From UBA4742 sp963785815 (GTDB taxonomy: Bacteria > Actinomycetota > Acidimicrobiia > Acidimicrobiales > Acidimicrobilacustridaceae), in NCBI GenBank assembly GCA_963785815.1, contig CAWAWN010000003.1, positions 868,001-932,000 of the forward strand: DNA of 64,000 nt, in the 5' to 3' direction. The notes beneath the pieces are model-generated. The model was not told the origin of the DNA and made no database searches. It was given only the letters and a program-made list of their open reading frames with translations. Below are positions 36,478-47,062 of this stretch, piece by piece; position 1 is the first letter of the stretch, and each line of letters opens with the position of its first letter. The position numbers were made by a program, and so were the translations under genes.

Positions 36478-36718
36478 AGCTGCTCCATGCCTGGATTCAT
36501 CGAACGGGTCACGTGCCGCCACCGGCTCGAGGGTCCCGTGCGCCGATCGCGTCCCCTCAGACTACGACGAACGGAAGGGGTGCCGTGACCTGGCGTGAGG
36601 ATTTGCCGAATCCACGCAGTCGCCGGAGAAGCGATCAGAAGAACCAGCATTCACGAGGTTCCTGCTAGCTTCAGCCGCTGATCGACGAGGTTCTGCCGAG
36701 CGAGGAGCGCCGTCCGTG

Positions 36719-37568
36719 ATGACCCACGACCGTCCTGCCGACCAGACGCCGCCGCCGCGTCGACCGTGGCGCCCGGCCCTGGTGGGTGTCGTGATGGCGG
36801 CCGCGCTCGGTGCTGGGCGCCTGCTCCTCGTCGTCCAAGACCTCCCCCGGTGACACCTCGGCCACCACAGCACCCCCGGTGACCGGATCCATCACCATGT
36901 CGGCCGCCGCGTCGCTCACCAGCACCTTCGGCGATCTCAAGACCTCGTTCCAGGAGGAGCACGCGGGCACCACCGTCAACCTGAACTTCGGCTCCTCCGC
37001 CGCGCTGGTCACCCAGATCCAGCAGGGCGCGCCGGCCGACGCCTTCGCCTCGGCGTCCAAGGCCACCATGGACACGCTGGTGTCGAGCGGCAACGTCGAG
37101 GGCCAACCCACCGTGTTCGCCCGCAACCAGCTCGAGCTGGTGGTGAAGCCCGGCAACCCGCTCGGGATCAACTCGCTGAGCGATCTCACCAAGGCCAAGA
37201 CCGTGGCCCTGTGCGCCCAGACGGCGCCGTGCGGCGCGGCGGCCCAGCAGGCGTTCACCCGGGACGGCATCACCATCCCCGAGTCCCAGATCACCCGCGG
37301 CGCCGACGTCAAGGCCACGCTGTCGGAGGTGACCAACGGCGACGCTGACGTGGCCGTGGTGTACGTGACCGATGCCAAGACGGTCACGTCCTCTGAGGGC
37401 ACCTCGGTGTCGATCCCCGCCTCGCAGAACGTCATCGCCACCTACGAGATCGCCCAGGTCAAGGGGGCCAGGAACCCGGAGCTGGCCCAGGCGTGGATCG
37501 CCTACGTGGTCGGCCCGACGGGCCAGTCGGCGCGGCAGGCGGCCGGCTTCCTGCCGCCGTCCACCTGA
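36719..37568 (+). CDS. modA: Molybdate-binding lipoprotein ModA, signal peptide interrupted by +1 shift
   Basis: Reading from the ATG at 36719 gives a normal lipoprotein signal (RPALVGVVMAAAL), but one extra G at 36809-36811 throws it into a stop. From 36810 the frame reads VLGACSSSS, a good lipobox, and continues to a complete periplasmic-binding protein: ITMSAAASLTSTFGDL, FGSSAALVTQIQQGAPADAF and VVYVTDAK. Removing one G would join both parts into a ~280-aa lipoprotein. As sequenced, the signal is broken. It binds molybdate or tungstate and feeds ModBC downstream. Confidence 0.85.
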
Positions 37569-37659
37569 TGGATCCCGATCCGGTTATCGCAGGTCGTCGT
37601 CGGGGAGGTGGCTCGGCGCCGGCGCGGCCCGGGCCGGCCGCGAGCGCCATCATGGACCG

Positions 37660-38463
37660 GTGAGTCGACGAGGCCGCCGGGCGCCGGTGCCGGTGCTGGT
37701 GGTGGCGCTGATCACCATCGCCTTCCTGGCCCTGCCCATCGCCGGGTTGCTGGCCAAGGTCTCGTGGTCGACGTTGTGGGCCGACCTCTCCACCCCCGAG
37801 GCACGCGACGCCCTGAAGCTGTCGTTGGTCTGCTCGCTGTGGGCCACCGCCCTGTCGCTGGTCCTCGGGTTGCCGCTGGCCTGGATGCTGGCTCGCGGCG
37901 ACCTGCCCGGTCGCAACCTGGTGCGCGCCCTGGTGATCCTGCCCATGGTGCTGCCGCCGGTGGTCGGCGGCGTCGCCCTGCTGCTGGCCTTCGGGCGCCG
38001 GGGCTTGGTGGGTCCCGAGCTGCATGACTGGTTCGGCATCCAGCTCACGTTCTCGACCGCGGGTGCCGTGCTGGCCGAGACGTTCGTGTCCATGCCCTTC
38101 CTGGTCATCACCGTGGAGGCCGCCCTGCGCGCGATGGATCGCCGCTACGAGGAGGCCGCCTCGACCCTGGGGGCCAACCGCTGGACGGTGTTCCGCCGCG
38201 TCACCCTGCCCATGATCGCCCCCTCGGTCGTGGCCGGGGCGGCGCTGACCTGGGCCCGGGCCCTGGGCGAGTTCGGCGCCACCATCACCTTCGCCGGAAG
38301 CATCCAGGGCAAGACCGAGACGCTGCCCCTGGCCGTCTACCTGGAGTTGGAGGGGCGCCCCGATGTGGCCGTGGCGCTGAGCCTGGCCCTGCTGGCCATC
38401 TCGGTGGTGGTGCTGGTGTCGCTGCGCGGCCGATGGCTGGCCTCGTTGGGAGCCGCGTCATGA
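37660..38463 (+). CDS. modB: Molybdate ABC transporter permease ModB
   Basis: 267 aa, about six transmembrane helices. The ABC permease EAA loop is EEAASTLGANRWTVFRRVTLPMIAPS, with ARALGEFGATITFAGS as expected for ModB. The GTG start at 37660 follows the modA stop by 92 bp. It works in the inner membrane with ModA and ModC. Confidence 0.92.
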   Translation: MSRRGRRAPVPVLVVALITIAFLALPIAGLLAKVSWSTLWADLSTPEARDALKLSLVCSLWATALSLVLGLPLAWMLARGDLPGRNLVRALVILPMVLPPVVGGVALLLAFGRRGLVGPELHDWFGIQLTFSTAGAVLAETFVSMPFLVITVEAALRAMDRRYEEAASTLGANRWTVFRRVTLPMIAPSVVAGAALTWARALGEFGATITFAGSIQGKTETLPLAVYLELEGRPDVAVALSLALLAISVVVLVSLRGRWLASLGAAS

Positions 38464-38491
38464 GCCGGCGCGTCATGAGCGCGAGCCGGTC

Positions 38492-39553
38492 GTGAGCATC
38501 GAGGCGACCGTGGGGGTCGATCGCGGCACGCTGGCCCTCCAGGTCGACCTGGCGGTGGACGACGGAGAGGTGGTGGCCGTGCTGGGCCCCAACGGTGCCG
38601 GCAAGTCCACCCTGCTGCGGGCGCTGGCCGGCCTGTTGCCGCTCGATCGGGGTTGCGTGCGCATCGACGGCCAGGTGTTCGACGACCCCGATGCCGGGGT
38701 GCTGGTGCCGCCCGAGCGCCGCCCCGGCGCCATGGTCTTCCAGGAGCACCTGCTGTTCGGCCACCTGAGCGTGCTGGCCAACGTGGCCTTCGGCCTGCGC
38801 AGCCGCGGGATGCCCCGGGCCCAGGCCGAGGCCATCGCCCAGGACTGGCTGGATCGTCTGGGAATGGGGGATCGGGCCGACGATCGCCCCGGGCAGCTGT
38901 CCGGGGGTCAGGCGCAGCGGGTGGCGGTGGCGCGGGCCCTGGCCTCGGCGCCGCGGGTCCTGCTGCTCGACGAGCCGCTGTCGGCCCTCGACGTCACCAC
39001 CCGGGGATCGGTGCGCCAGGAGTTGCGCCACCACCTCCGCCAGTTCGCGGGGTCGTGCGTGCTGGTCACCCACGACCCGCTCGACGCGGCGGTGATCGCC
39101 GACCGGCTGGTCGTGATCGAACAGGGTCGGGTCGTCCAGGAGGGCACGCTGGCCGACATCACCGCCCGCCCGCGCTCGGCCTACGTGGCCGACCTGCTGG
39201 GCATCAACCTGGTGAACGGCGAGGCCAGCGGCACCGAGGTGGTGGTGCCCGGGGGGCCGGTGCTCACCACGGCCACGTCCGCCTCGGGTCCGGTGTTCGC
39301 GGTGATCCCGTCATCGGCCATCTCGCTGCACACCCAGGAGCCGTCGGGCAGCCCCCGCAACACCTGGCCGACCACCGTGGCTGAGCTGCACCTGGTGGGG
39401 GACCGAGCCCGGGTGCACCTCGAGGGTCCGCTGCCGCTGGCCGCCGAGGTCACCCCGGCCGCACTGCTGGACCTGGGCATCAGCGAAGGCGCCACGATCT
39501 GGGTGGCGGTGAAGGCCACCCAGATCGTCGTCTATGCCGGTGGACTGATCTGA
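38492..39553 (+). CDS. modC: Molybdate ABC transporter ATPase ModC
   Basis: 353 aa. Walker A is GPNGAGKST, signature LSGGQAQRVAVARAL, Walker B VLLLDEPLSALD and the switch His in VTHDP. The C-terminal TOBE/MOP domain (about 285-353) is the molybdate-binding regulatory module. GTG at 38492 follows the modB stop by 28 bp. It energises uptake of the metal needed by molybdopterin enzymes such as the one at 26.7-29.1 kb. Confidence 0.93.
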   Translation: MSIEATVGVDRGTLALQVDLAVDDGEVVAVLGPNGAGKSTLLRALAGLLPLDRGCVRIDGQVFDDPDAGVLVPPERRPGAMVFQEHLLFGHLSVLANVAFGLRSRGMPRAQAEAIAQDWLDRLGMGDRADDRPGQLSGGQAQRVAVARALASAPRVLLLDEPLSALDVTTRGSVRQELRHHLRQFAGSCVLVTHDPLDAAVIADRLVVIEQGRVVQEGTLADITARPRSAYVADLLGINLVNGEASGTEVVVPGGPVLTTATSASGPVFAVIPSSAISLHTQEPSGSPRNTWPTTVAELHLVGDRARVHLEGPLPLAAEVTPAALLDLGISEGATIWVAVKATQIVVYAGGLI

Positions 39554-39554
39554 C

Positions 39555-39600
39555 TTCGGCGTCGATCCGCACCCCTATGGGGGTGCAGATCGACGCCGAA
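39555..39600. terminator. Bidirectional terminator between modC and yceI
   Basis: Two 21-bp arms (39555-39575 and 39580-39600) pair at 20 of 21 positions around a TATG loop. It lies exactly between the convergent modC and YceI genes. The strong stem and convergent context support termination of both transcripts. Confidence 0.85.
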
Positions 39601-39612
39601 CGAGTGGAGCCA

Positions 39613-40170
39613 CTACTTGCGCAGGACGAGCTCGGCCTCGATGAGGAGCTGGACCTTGTCGCCCACCACCGCGCCGCCGCCCTCCATGGGGGCGTCGAAC
39701 TTCACGTCGAAGGCCTTGCGGCTGATCTCGCCCTGGGCCGAGAAGCCGGCGCGGGTCCCGCCGTAGGGGTCGGGGCCGAAGCCGTTGATCTCGAGGGAGA
39801 GCGACACCGGCCGGGTCACGCCGTGCAGGGTGAGCTCGCCGTCGACCACGTAGTCGTCGCCGTCGGCCCGCACGCCGGTCGAGCGGTAGGTCATGGTCGG
39901 GTACTGCTCCACCCCGAAGAAGTCGTCGGAGCGGATGTGGTTGTCGCGATCCGCGTTGTTCGTGTTGATGGAGGCCATCTCCACGCCGACCTCGACGGTC
40001 GACTCGAATGGGTTGTCGGCCAGTTCGACCACGCCCTCGAAGGTCTCGAAGTGGCCCCGGACCTTGGACACCATCATGTGGCGGACGCTGAAGGAGATGT
40101 CGGTGTGGACGGGATCGATGTCCCAGGTGCCGGCCACGTAGCCGGGGATCTTGACGGCGGTATCGGGCAT
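39613..40170 (-). CDS. YceI-family isoprenoid/lipid-binding protein
   Basis: 185 aa, lipocalin-like beta barrel: GTWDIDPVHTDISFSVRHMMVSKVRGHF, DFFGVEQYPTMTYRSTGV and GELTLHGVTRPVSL are diagnostic YceI blocks. There is no signal peptide, so it is probably cytoplasmic here. YceI proteins bind polyisoprenoids or amides and are often stress-induced. An inverted-repeat region (40207-40249) lies 37-79 bp upstream. Confidence 0.9.
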   Translation of the reverse strand: MPDTAVKIPGYVAGTWDIDPVHTDISFSVRHMMVSKVRGHFETFEGVVELADNPFESTVEVGVEMASINTNNADRDNHIRSDDFFGVEQYPTMTYRSTGVRADGDDYVVDGELTLHGVTRPVSLSLEINGFGPDPYGGTRAGFSAQGEISRKAFDVKFDAPMEGGGAVVGDKVQLLIEAELVLRK

Positions 40171-40206
40171 GTCGCTACCTCTTCGGGTCTCTCGTGGGCT
40201 GGGCCG

Positions 40207-40249
40207 CAATGTCATTCAGCCATGGATGATTCAAACTTGAATAACATTG
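40207..40249. promoter_or_regulatory. Nested inverted repeats in yceI promoter
   Basis: The inner dyad ATTCAA-AC-TTGAAT (40229-40242) resembles MarR-type operators. The outer arms CAATGTCATTC (40207-40217) and GAATAACATTG (40239-40249) are complementary at 10 of 11 bases. The region is AT-rich for this genome and lies just upstream of yceI, so regulator binding is likely. Confidence 0.6.
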
Positions 40250-40290
40250 TCGGCAACCGGATATTCCCGCCGCCCGCGACATCTACCCCA

Positions 40291-41637
<1,347 letters not shown>

Positions 41638-41713
41638 CGGGGGCTCTGACCCGGCGGGGGCTGCTCCGGTTACCACTGGGTGGACCTCACGGATCGTCGA
41701 CACCCAGCGGAAC

Positions 41714-42637
41714 TCACAGGTCCTCTTCGATGGTGCAGTGCACGCCGGGTTGCGAGTCCGACTCGGTCTCGATGACGTCGCGGATGACGGCGCGCAGGGC
41801 GCGTGCTGGGGCCGACAGCCGGCCTCGCTTGCGTCGGGCCAACCCCACCGAGCGCCCTTCGATGCCGTCCACCATGACCCGCTTCCAATCGCCACCCACC
41901 CCGTTGGGTGCGGCGCTGGCCGGGAGCAGGGCGGCGCCGAAGCCCTGGAAGGCCAGGGTGGCCAGCAGGCGCATGCCGTCGATCTGGGCCTGGGGGACGA
42001 GCGTGATGCCGCCGGCCGCGGCCTGCTCGTCGAGCACGTCGCGGAACCCGGTGCCCTGGGGCTCCAGCAGGATGGGGTAGCGGGCGATGTCGGCCAGGGT
42101 CACCCGTTCCTCGGCGGCCAGCGGGTGGTCGAGCGGCGTGACGAGGGTGGGGTCCTCGTGGAAGAGCTGCTCGGCGGTGACGTCGGGGTCGTCCACCGGG
42201 TAGCTGGTCACGGCCAGGTCGAGTCGACCGGCCACGAGCTGGGGCAGCAGCGAGCTGGTGGTGGCGTCCACCACCACCAGGCCGACCTTGGGGTGGCGCT
42301 CGGTGAACGCCACCAGCAGAGGGGGCACCAGCCAGCGGGCCGTCGTGCCGATCACCCCGAGTCGCACGCTGCCGGTCACCTCGTCGTGGAGGGAGGCCAC
42401 GTCGGCGGTCAGCGCCTCGAGCTCGGCCTGGATCTGGCGGGAGCGCCGGACCACCACCTCGCCGGCCTCGGTGAGCTGGCCGGTCGTGCGGTCGACCAGC
42501 ACCACCGCCAGCTCCTTCTCCAGCCGGGCGACATGGGTCGAGACGTTCGACTGCACGGTGTGGAGCTGGCGGGCGGCGGCGGAGAAGCTGCCCGTCTCGG
42601 CCACCGCCAGCAGGGCGTGCATCTGTCGCAGGTCCAT
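41714..42637 (-). CDS. LysR-family transcriptional regulator
   Basis: 307 aa. The winged HTH is FSAAARQLHTVQSNVSTHVARLEKELAVVLVDR at residues ~18-50, followed by a periplasmic-binding-like effector domain (TGSVRLGVIGTTARWLVPPLLVAF). ATG at 42637 is chosen over TTG at 42646. It lies 76 bp upstream of the carboxyltransferase on the same strand and divergent from the HAD-acyltransferase gene, either of which it may control. Confidence 0.9.
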   Translation of the reverse strand: MDLRQMHALLAVAETGSFSAAARQLHTVQSNVSTHVARLEKELAVVLVDRTTGQLTEAGEVVVRRSRQIQAELEALTADVASLHDEVTGSVRLGVIGTTARWLVPPLLVAFTERHPKVGLVVVDATTSSLLPQLVAGRLDLAVTSYPVDDPDVTAEQLFHEDPTLVTPLDHPLAAEERVTLADIARYPILLEPQGTGFRDVLDEQAAAGGITLVPQAQIDGMRLLATLAFQGFGAALLPASAAPNGVGGDWKRVMVDGIEGRSVGLARRKRGRLSAPARALRAVIRDVIETESDSQPGVHCTIEEDL

Positions 42638-42909
42638 CGCTGACAATGATGACAGATATCAGTGAGAACTGTTGGACAGATCTCGTGCAAAGGTTCACAA
42701 TAGAGCTACATACCGCCGAGGTGAGCGTTCGTTCCCCCACGAATGCCCTCGCGCCGGGCTTGCGGACCTCCCCCCGGTCCTCAATCCCACGAAGGAGCTG
42801 GCCATCCCCCTGGCCAGCTTCTTCCCGTTCTCGGCCACGATCGACCGCATCCTGGCGGCGGCCGGGTCCCGGCCCGACGGCTGGCTCCCCGCGGCGCTAC
42901 CGTGCCGAC

Positions 42910-44397
42910 ATGGCCAGACCGACCGAGCCCGACGCCCCGGCGGCCGACGAGGTCCAGGCGGCTGCCGCGGCCCGCGCCGCGGCCTTCTTCGACCTCGACC
43001 GCACGCTGTTGTCGGGGGCCAGCGGTCCGGCCATCACCGCCGCGCTGCGCACCGTCGGGCTGGTGTCCGATCGCAGCATCCCCGGCCAGGACCTGCTCTT
43101 CCGGGTGTTCAACGTCTTCGGGGAGAACCGGCCCTCGATGATGCTCACCCGCCAGGCCGCCTCGTTGGCCGCCAACTGGTCGCGGGCCCGGGCCCAGGAG
43201 GCGGGTCGGCTGGCCGCCGACGAGTTGGCCGCCCTGGTGCAGCCCTACGCAGAGGTGGTCATGGGCGAGCACCGCCACGCTGGGCGCCTGCTCGTGCTGG
43301 CCACCACCACGCCCTACGACCTGGTCAAGCCCCTGGCCGATCGCCTGGGCTTCGACGCCCTGGTGGCCACCCGCTACGGCGAGCGCGATGGCGTGTACGA
43401 CGGGTCCATCGACGGGGAGTTCGTTTGGGGCCACGGCAAGTACCGGGCGGTGCGGGCTTGGGCCGACGAGCGCGGGGTCGACCTGGCCTCCAGCTACGCC
43501 TACTCCGACAGCTACTACGACGTCCCGCTGCTCAACGCGGTGGGCCATCCCCACGTGGTCAACCCCGATCCCCGCATGCGCCTCCAGGCGGTGGCTCGCC
43601 GCTGGCCCACCCGCTACCTCGACGCGCCGCCGGGCGTGCCCAAGGTGGCCGGCATCGAGCCCCAGCGCCTGCTCATGCCCCTGGTGCGCCCGGAGCTCAC
43701 CCCCTTCGCCCGCATCCACCTCAGCGGCGTGGAGCACATCCCCGAATCGGGCCCGGCCATCCTGTGCGCCAACCACCGCAGCTACTTCGACGTCAGCGCC
43801 GTGGCCTACGCGGTGGCCAAGCGAGGCCGCCCGGTGCGCTTCCTGGGCAAGAAGGAGGTGTTCGACGCTCCCATCGTCGGCGATCTGGCCCGGGCCATGG
43901 GCGGCATCAGGGTCGAGCGCGGCACCGGTGACGAGGGGCCGATCCAGGAGGCGTTGGCCGCGCTGGCCGCCGGCGAGATGGTGGTGATCATGCCGCAGGG
44001 CACCATCCCCCGGGGCCGGGACTTCTTCGACCCCCACCTGCGTGGGCGATGGGGGGCGGCCCGGCTGGCCGCGCTCAGCGGTGCCCCGGTCATCCCCATG
44101 GGGCTGTGGGGCACCGAGCGGGTCTGGCCCCGGCGGGCCAAGGTGCCGGCGGTGTGGAACGTCACCGCGCCGCCGCCGGTCTCGATCACGGTGGGGCCAC
44201 CGGTCGAGCTCGAGGGCCGCGACCCCGAGGCCGACACCGAGGCGATCATGGCCGCCATCGTGGCCCTGCTGCCGCCCGAGGCCCGCGAGGTGCACGAGCC
44301 GACCGCCGAAGAGCTGGAGGCGGCTACCCCGTCGAACGCGCGCACGGGCGCGGGCACGCTCGAGCACGAGCAGGCCCGCCGCCCCGGCACCGACTGA
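42910..44397 (+). CDS. HAD-IB phosphatase fused to PlsC-type acyltransferase
   Basis: 495 aa. The N-terminal HAD domain has DLDRT (28-32) and SDSYYDVPLL. The C-terminal 1-acylglycerol-phosphate acyltransferase domain has NHRSYFD (about 288-294), the NHx4D active site, and PQGTIPRG (PEGT-like box, Glu replaced by Gln). It probably acylates a lyso-phospholipid and dephosphorylates a related product. ATG at 42910; 270 bp of apparently non-coding DNA separate it from LysR. Confidence 0.88.
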   Translation: MARPTEPDAPAADEVQAAAAARAAAFFDLDRTLLSGASGPAITAALRTVGLVSDRSIPGQDLLFRVFNVFGENRPSMMLTRQAASLAANWSRARAQEAGRLAADELAALVQPYAEVVMGEHRHAGRLLVLATTTPYDLVKPLADRLGFDALVATRYGERDGVYDGSIDGEFVWGHGKYRAVRAWADERGVDLASSYAYSDSYYDVPLLNAVGHPHVVNPDPRMRLQAVARRWPTRYLDAPPGVPKVAGIEPQRLLMPLVRPELTPFARIHLSGVEHIPESGPAILCANHRSYFDVSAVAYAVAKRGRPVRFLGKKEVFDAPIVGDLARAMGGIRVERGTGDEGPIQEALAALAAGEMVVIMPQGTIPRGRDFFDPHLRGRWGAARLAALSGAPVIPMGLWGTERVWPRRAKVPAVWNVTAPPPVSITVGPPVELEGRDPEADTEAIMAAIVALLPPEAREVHEPTAEELEAATPSNARTGAGTLEHEQARRPGTD

Positions 44398-44558
44398 CCG
44401 CGGTCCGCGACGGGCGGGCGGAGGTCGAGAGGCGTCTCTCGGTGCCGAGGCGTCGCGACGTCCTTCGGCGGCGCGCCGGTTCTCGCCGCGGGTCGTTACG
44501 GGTAGGAGACGGGCATGCCAGCGCCCCACCCGTGGGCGCTTCCCGCGAGGAGGGTGTC

Positions 44559-44726
44559 ATGGCTGTCGTACTTGTCGCGTTCGTGATCGTGTTGCTGCTC
44601 TTCGGTGCCGGCTTCGCGCTGCACTTCCTGTGGTGGGTCGCGCTCGTGGCACTGGCGCTGTGGCTCATCGGTTGGTTGTTCGGCGCGGCGGAGGGCGGAA
44701 GCCGCCGAGGCTGGTACGGCCGCTGA
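44559..44726 (+). CDS. Small hydrophobic membrane protein
   Basis: 55 aa with two transmembrane helices (AVVLVAFVIVLLLFGAGF and WWVALVALALWLIGWLF) and a basic tail (GGSRRGWYGR). GAGGAGGG sits 6 bp before the ATG. Similar short proteins are common in actinobacteria and often stress-associated. A CsbD-like gene follows 40 bp downstream. Confidence 0.8.
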   Translation: MAVVLVAFVIVLLLFGAGFALHFLWWVALVALALWLIGWLFGAAEGGSRRGWYGR

Positions 44727-44766
44727 CATCGCGTCGACCGACACATCGAGACAGGAGCGTTCGCTG

Positions 44767-44937
44767 ATGGGTGAGACATCTGACAAGGCCACCGGCAAGG
44801 TCAAGCAGGCCGTCGGCGACCTCACCGGCAACGACAAGCTGAAGCGCGAGGGCAAGCGCGACCACGCCGCCGGCGAGGTCAAGGGCAAGGTCGACGACGC
44901 CGTCGACAAGGTCAAGGAGAAGCTCCACCGAGACTGA
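44767..44937 (+). CDS. CsbD-family stress protein
   Basis: 56 aa, highly charged: MGETSDKATGKVKQAVGDLTG and DDAVDKVKEKL, the CsbD (UPF0337) pattern. CsbD is a general-stress protein controlled by alternative sigma factors in Bacillus. Disordered to helical, cytoplasmic. With the upstream membrane protein it may form a stress-response pair. An AGGAG ribosome site precedes the ATG. Confidence 0.9.
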   Translation: MGETSDKATGKVKQAVGDLTGNDKLKREGKRDHAAGEVKGKVDDAVDKVKEKLHRD

Positions 44938-45189
44938 CGCCGGGCGCGCGGCCGGTACGCGGGTGCCGTCAGGTCGCTGGGGTGATGATGCCGGAGCCCG
45001 AGTCTCCAGCCCGCCAGGCCGTCACCGACCCGGCTCACCCCACGCTCCCCAACACGCCCACTGGCCCCCTTGACACCCCAAGAGGCATCGTTGTGTGCGG
45101 CTCCAGCCGGGGACTTGGCGGGGAGGGGTCATGTGCGCCGAAGGACGTTGCAACCGTCCGCCCAGGTCTCGGCGGCGTGCCAGCCGGGG

Positions 45190-45440
45190 ATGCTCGGGGC
45201 GTCAAGGCGCTGCCGGCGACCGCCGAAGCCGTCCGCGTCGGCAAGTGGTCCAAGGCGCAGGCCCACGCCGTGGCTGACGTCGCGGCGGGCGCCTGCTGAC
45301 CCGCGGCAACCTCGAACCCGGCGAAGTGTGCGACATCCCCGGCACCGGCCCCGTCCCCGTCACCCAGGTCGCCGACCTGCTCGAGACCGGCGACGCGTTC
45401 TGTGCCGTGATCGTCACCGACGACACCGGGAACGTTCAGG
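45190..45440 (+). pseudogene. DUF222/HNH-endonuclease remnant
   Basis: Two short blocks match the DUF222 (13E12-type) HNH endonuclease family in different frames. The first is LPATAEAVRVGKWSKAQAHAV (about 45209-45279). The second is GEVCDIPGTGPVPVTQVADLL (about 45320-45385), continuing to AVIVTDDTGNV. Intervening and terminal parts, including the HNH motif, are missing. It is a decayed gene fragment typical of mobile selfish nuclease families in actinobacteria. The 3' end overlaps the tail of the GGDEF gene on the other strand. Confidence 0.65.
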
Positions 45441-47010
45441 GTTGGTCGGTGGTCGCGCCGGCCGGGGTGCCCGCAGCTGAGGCGCCGCTGCCGGAGGACC
45501 GGTACCACGTCCCCCGACCCGAGGCCTTGGCCTGGTACATGGCGGCGTCGGCCAGCTCGACCAGGCGCTCGTCGTCGGTGCCGCTCTGATGCCCGAAGGC
45601 GATGCCGATGCTCACGCTCACCGACACCATCACCGGCTGCACCCGGTCGGTGATGTCGATCACCGGCGCGCCGGCCAGGGCGGCCAGCTCGGGTGATCGG
45701 ATGCTGTCCACGGGCAGCAGCAGCGGCTGCTCGACGGCCTGGATGAGCCGCTCGGCGATGGCCACCGCCTCGGCTTCGTCTCGCAGGTGGCTGCACAGCA
45801 CGCCGAACTCGTCGCCGCCCAGGCGCGCCGTGAGATCACGCGGGCGCAGCACACCCTCGATGCGTCGGGCGATCTGGGTCAGCACGTGGTCGCCGGCCCG
45901 GTGGCCGTAGTGGTCGTTGATCGGCTTGAAGCGATCGAGGTCGAGGTAGAGCACCGCCACCAGGTGGCCGTCGCGGTGCAGCTCGCGGGTCAGGTGCCGG
46001 AAGAACTGCGCCCGGTTGGGCAGGCCGGTGAGGGCGTCGTGGCGGGCCGCGTGCAGCAGCAGGTCGTGGGTGTCGCGCCGCTCGACGGCCAGGGTGAGCA
46101 GTCGCCCGATCCGGTCCATGGCCACCCGGTCACCGGGTGACGGCGCGCCGGTGCGGGTGCGCCAGGCGATGAGGCCGCCCAGCAGGCCCTGCGCGGCGGG
46201 CCCGATCACCGGGAACACCCAGCAGGCGGCGAAGCCCTGCGCCCGAGCGTCGGCCCGCAGCTCGGCGGACAGGGTGGACAGGTCGGCGTGGATCACCGGG
46301 CGTCGGGTGACGATGGCCTCGGCCCACGGCAGGCGCAGCGGACCGGACGGCGACGGCTCGGTCAGCTCATCGACGATGTCGTGGGTGGAGGCGGCCAGGC
46401 GGTACCGGTCGTCGTGGGGGTCGACCCCGATCACACCCCGGCAGTCGCCGACCTGCACCTCGACCAGGTGGGCCAGCAGGCGGAGGGTGTCCTCGAAGCT
46501 GCCGCCGGCGGCGATCACCTCCAGCACCTCGTCGGTCACCCGCCGTTCGGTCACGTCGTGGGCCTGCACCACCAGGCCGCGGATCAACGGGTCGTCCAGG
46601 CAGTTGACGCCTACCGCCTCGAGCACGCCCTGGGCGCCGTCCGGGCGGGAGAAGCGGAACTCCATGGGCCGGACCGCGTCGGTGGTCTCGACCAGGTGAT
46701 CGATCGTCTCCATCACCAGGGGTAGGTCGGCGGCGGCCACGAACTCGGCGATGTGGCGACCGATCAGCTCGCGCGACGGCACGCCCACCAGGTCCTCGGC
46801 CGCCCGGCTCACCCAACGAACCGTGCCGGCGGGGTCGATGACCAGGGTGACACGGGGCGCGGCGTCGACCACGGCCGCGGCGATGGCCAGCTGCTCGACC
46901 TCGGCTGCATCACGCTTTGCCAACGTTCGCTCCCGGACCCGGAGCTGGGGAAGCCTCCGGTTCGCCCTGGTCGGTGGCCGGCCTCCAGGCCCGGCCCCGC
47001 TCCTCCTCAC
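45436..47010 (-). CDS. PAS-GAF-GGDEF diguanylate cyclase
   Basis: 524 aa. PAS domain (about 45-155, ending VTERR), a GAF-like region (160-310, with EVLEVIAAGG and ACWVFPVIG) and a GGDEF domain (about 315-510). The active site GGDEF is exact at 398-402 and the inhibitory I-site RxxD (389-392) is five residues upstream, so it should make c-di-GMP and be feedback-inhibited. GTG at 47010 is tentative. The last ~20 residues read into the HNH remnant on the opposite strand and may be non-native. Confidence 0.9.
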   Translation of the reverse strand: MRRSGAGPGGRPPTRANRRLPQLRVRERTLAKRDAAEVEQLAIAAAVVDAAPRVTLVIDPAGTVRWVSRAAEDLVGVPSRELIGRHIAEFVAAADLPLVMETIDHLVETTDAVRPMEFRFSRPDGAQGVLEAVGVNCLDDPLIRGLVVQAHDVTERRVTDEVLEVIAAGGSFEDTLRLLAHLVEVQVGDCRGVIGVDPHDDRYRLAASTHDIVDELTEPSPSGPLRLPWAEAIVTRRPVIHADLSTLSAELRADARAQGFAACWVFPVIGPAAQGLLGGLIAWRTRTGAPSPGDRVAMDRIGRLLTLAVERRDTHDLLLHAARHDALTGLPNRAQFFRHLTRELHRDGHLVAVLYLDLDRFKPINDHYGHRAGDHVLTQIARRIEGVLRPRDLTARLGGDEFGVLCSHLRDEAEAVAIAERLIQAVEQPLLLPVDSIRSPELAALAGAPVIDITDRVQPVMVSVSVSIGIAFGHQSGTDDERLVELADAAMYQAKASGRGTWYRSSGSGASAAGTPAGATTDQP

Positions 47011-47062
47011 GTGAGTCTATGACTACTTTGCGTGGTCACTGCCCGGGACCGTGGCCGCGAGC

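Noticed and set aside
36478..36715. Molybdenum-cofactor riboswitch or ModE site in front of modA
   Set aside because: Only short unrelated repeats (ACGAGGTTC twice, 32 bp apart) were seen; no structure matching a Moco riboswitch or ModE palindrome.
42672..42910. Protein-like sequence (KELAIPLASFFPFSATIDR) upstream of the HAD-PlsC gene
   Set aside because: The frame has no clear start or ribosome site and runs on as a shadow of the HAD gene. It could be a remnant, but nothing supports a gene.
44938..45189. Possible gene between csbD and the HNH remnant
   Set aside because: Short frames are present but contain no motif, ribosome site or coding pattern; treated as intergenic or decayed DNA.
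45441..45589. Continuation of the HNH-like frame past 45440
   Set aside because: Beyond 45440 the plus-strand frame is the antisense of the GGDEF C-terminus and loses similarity to DUF222.
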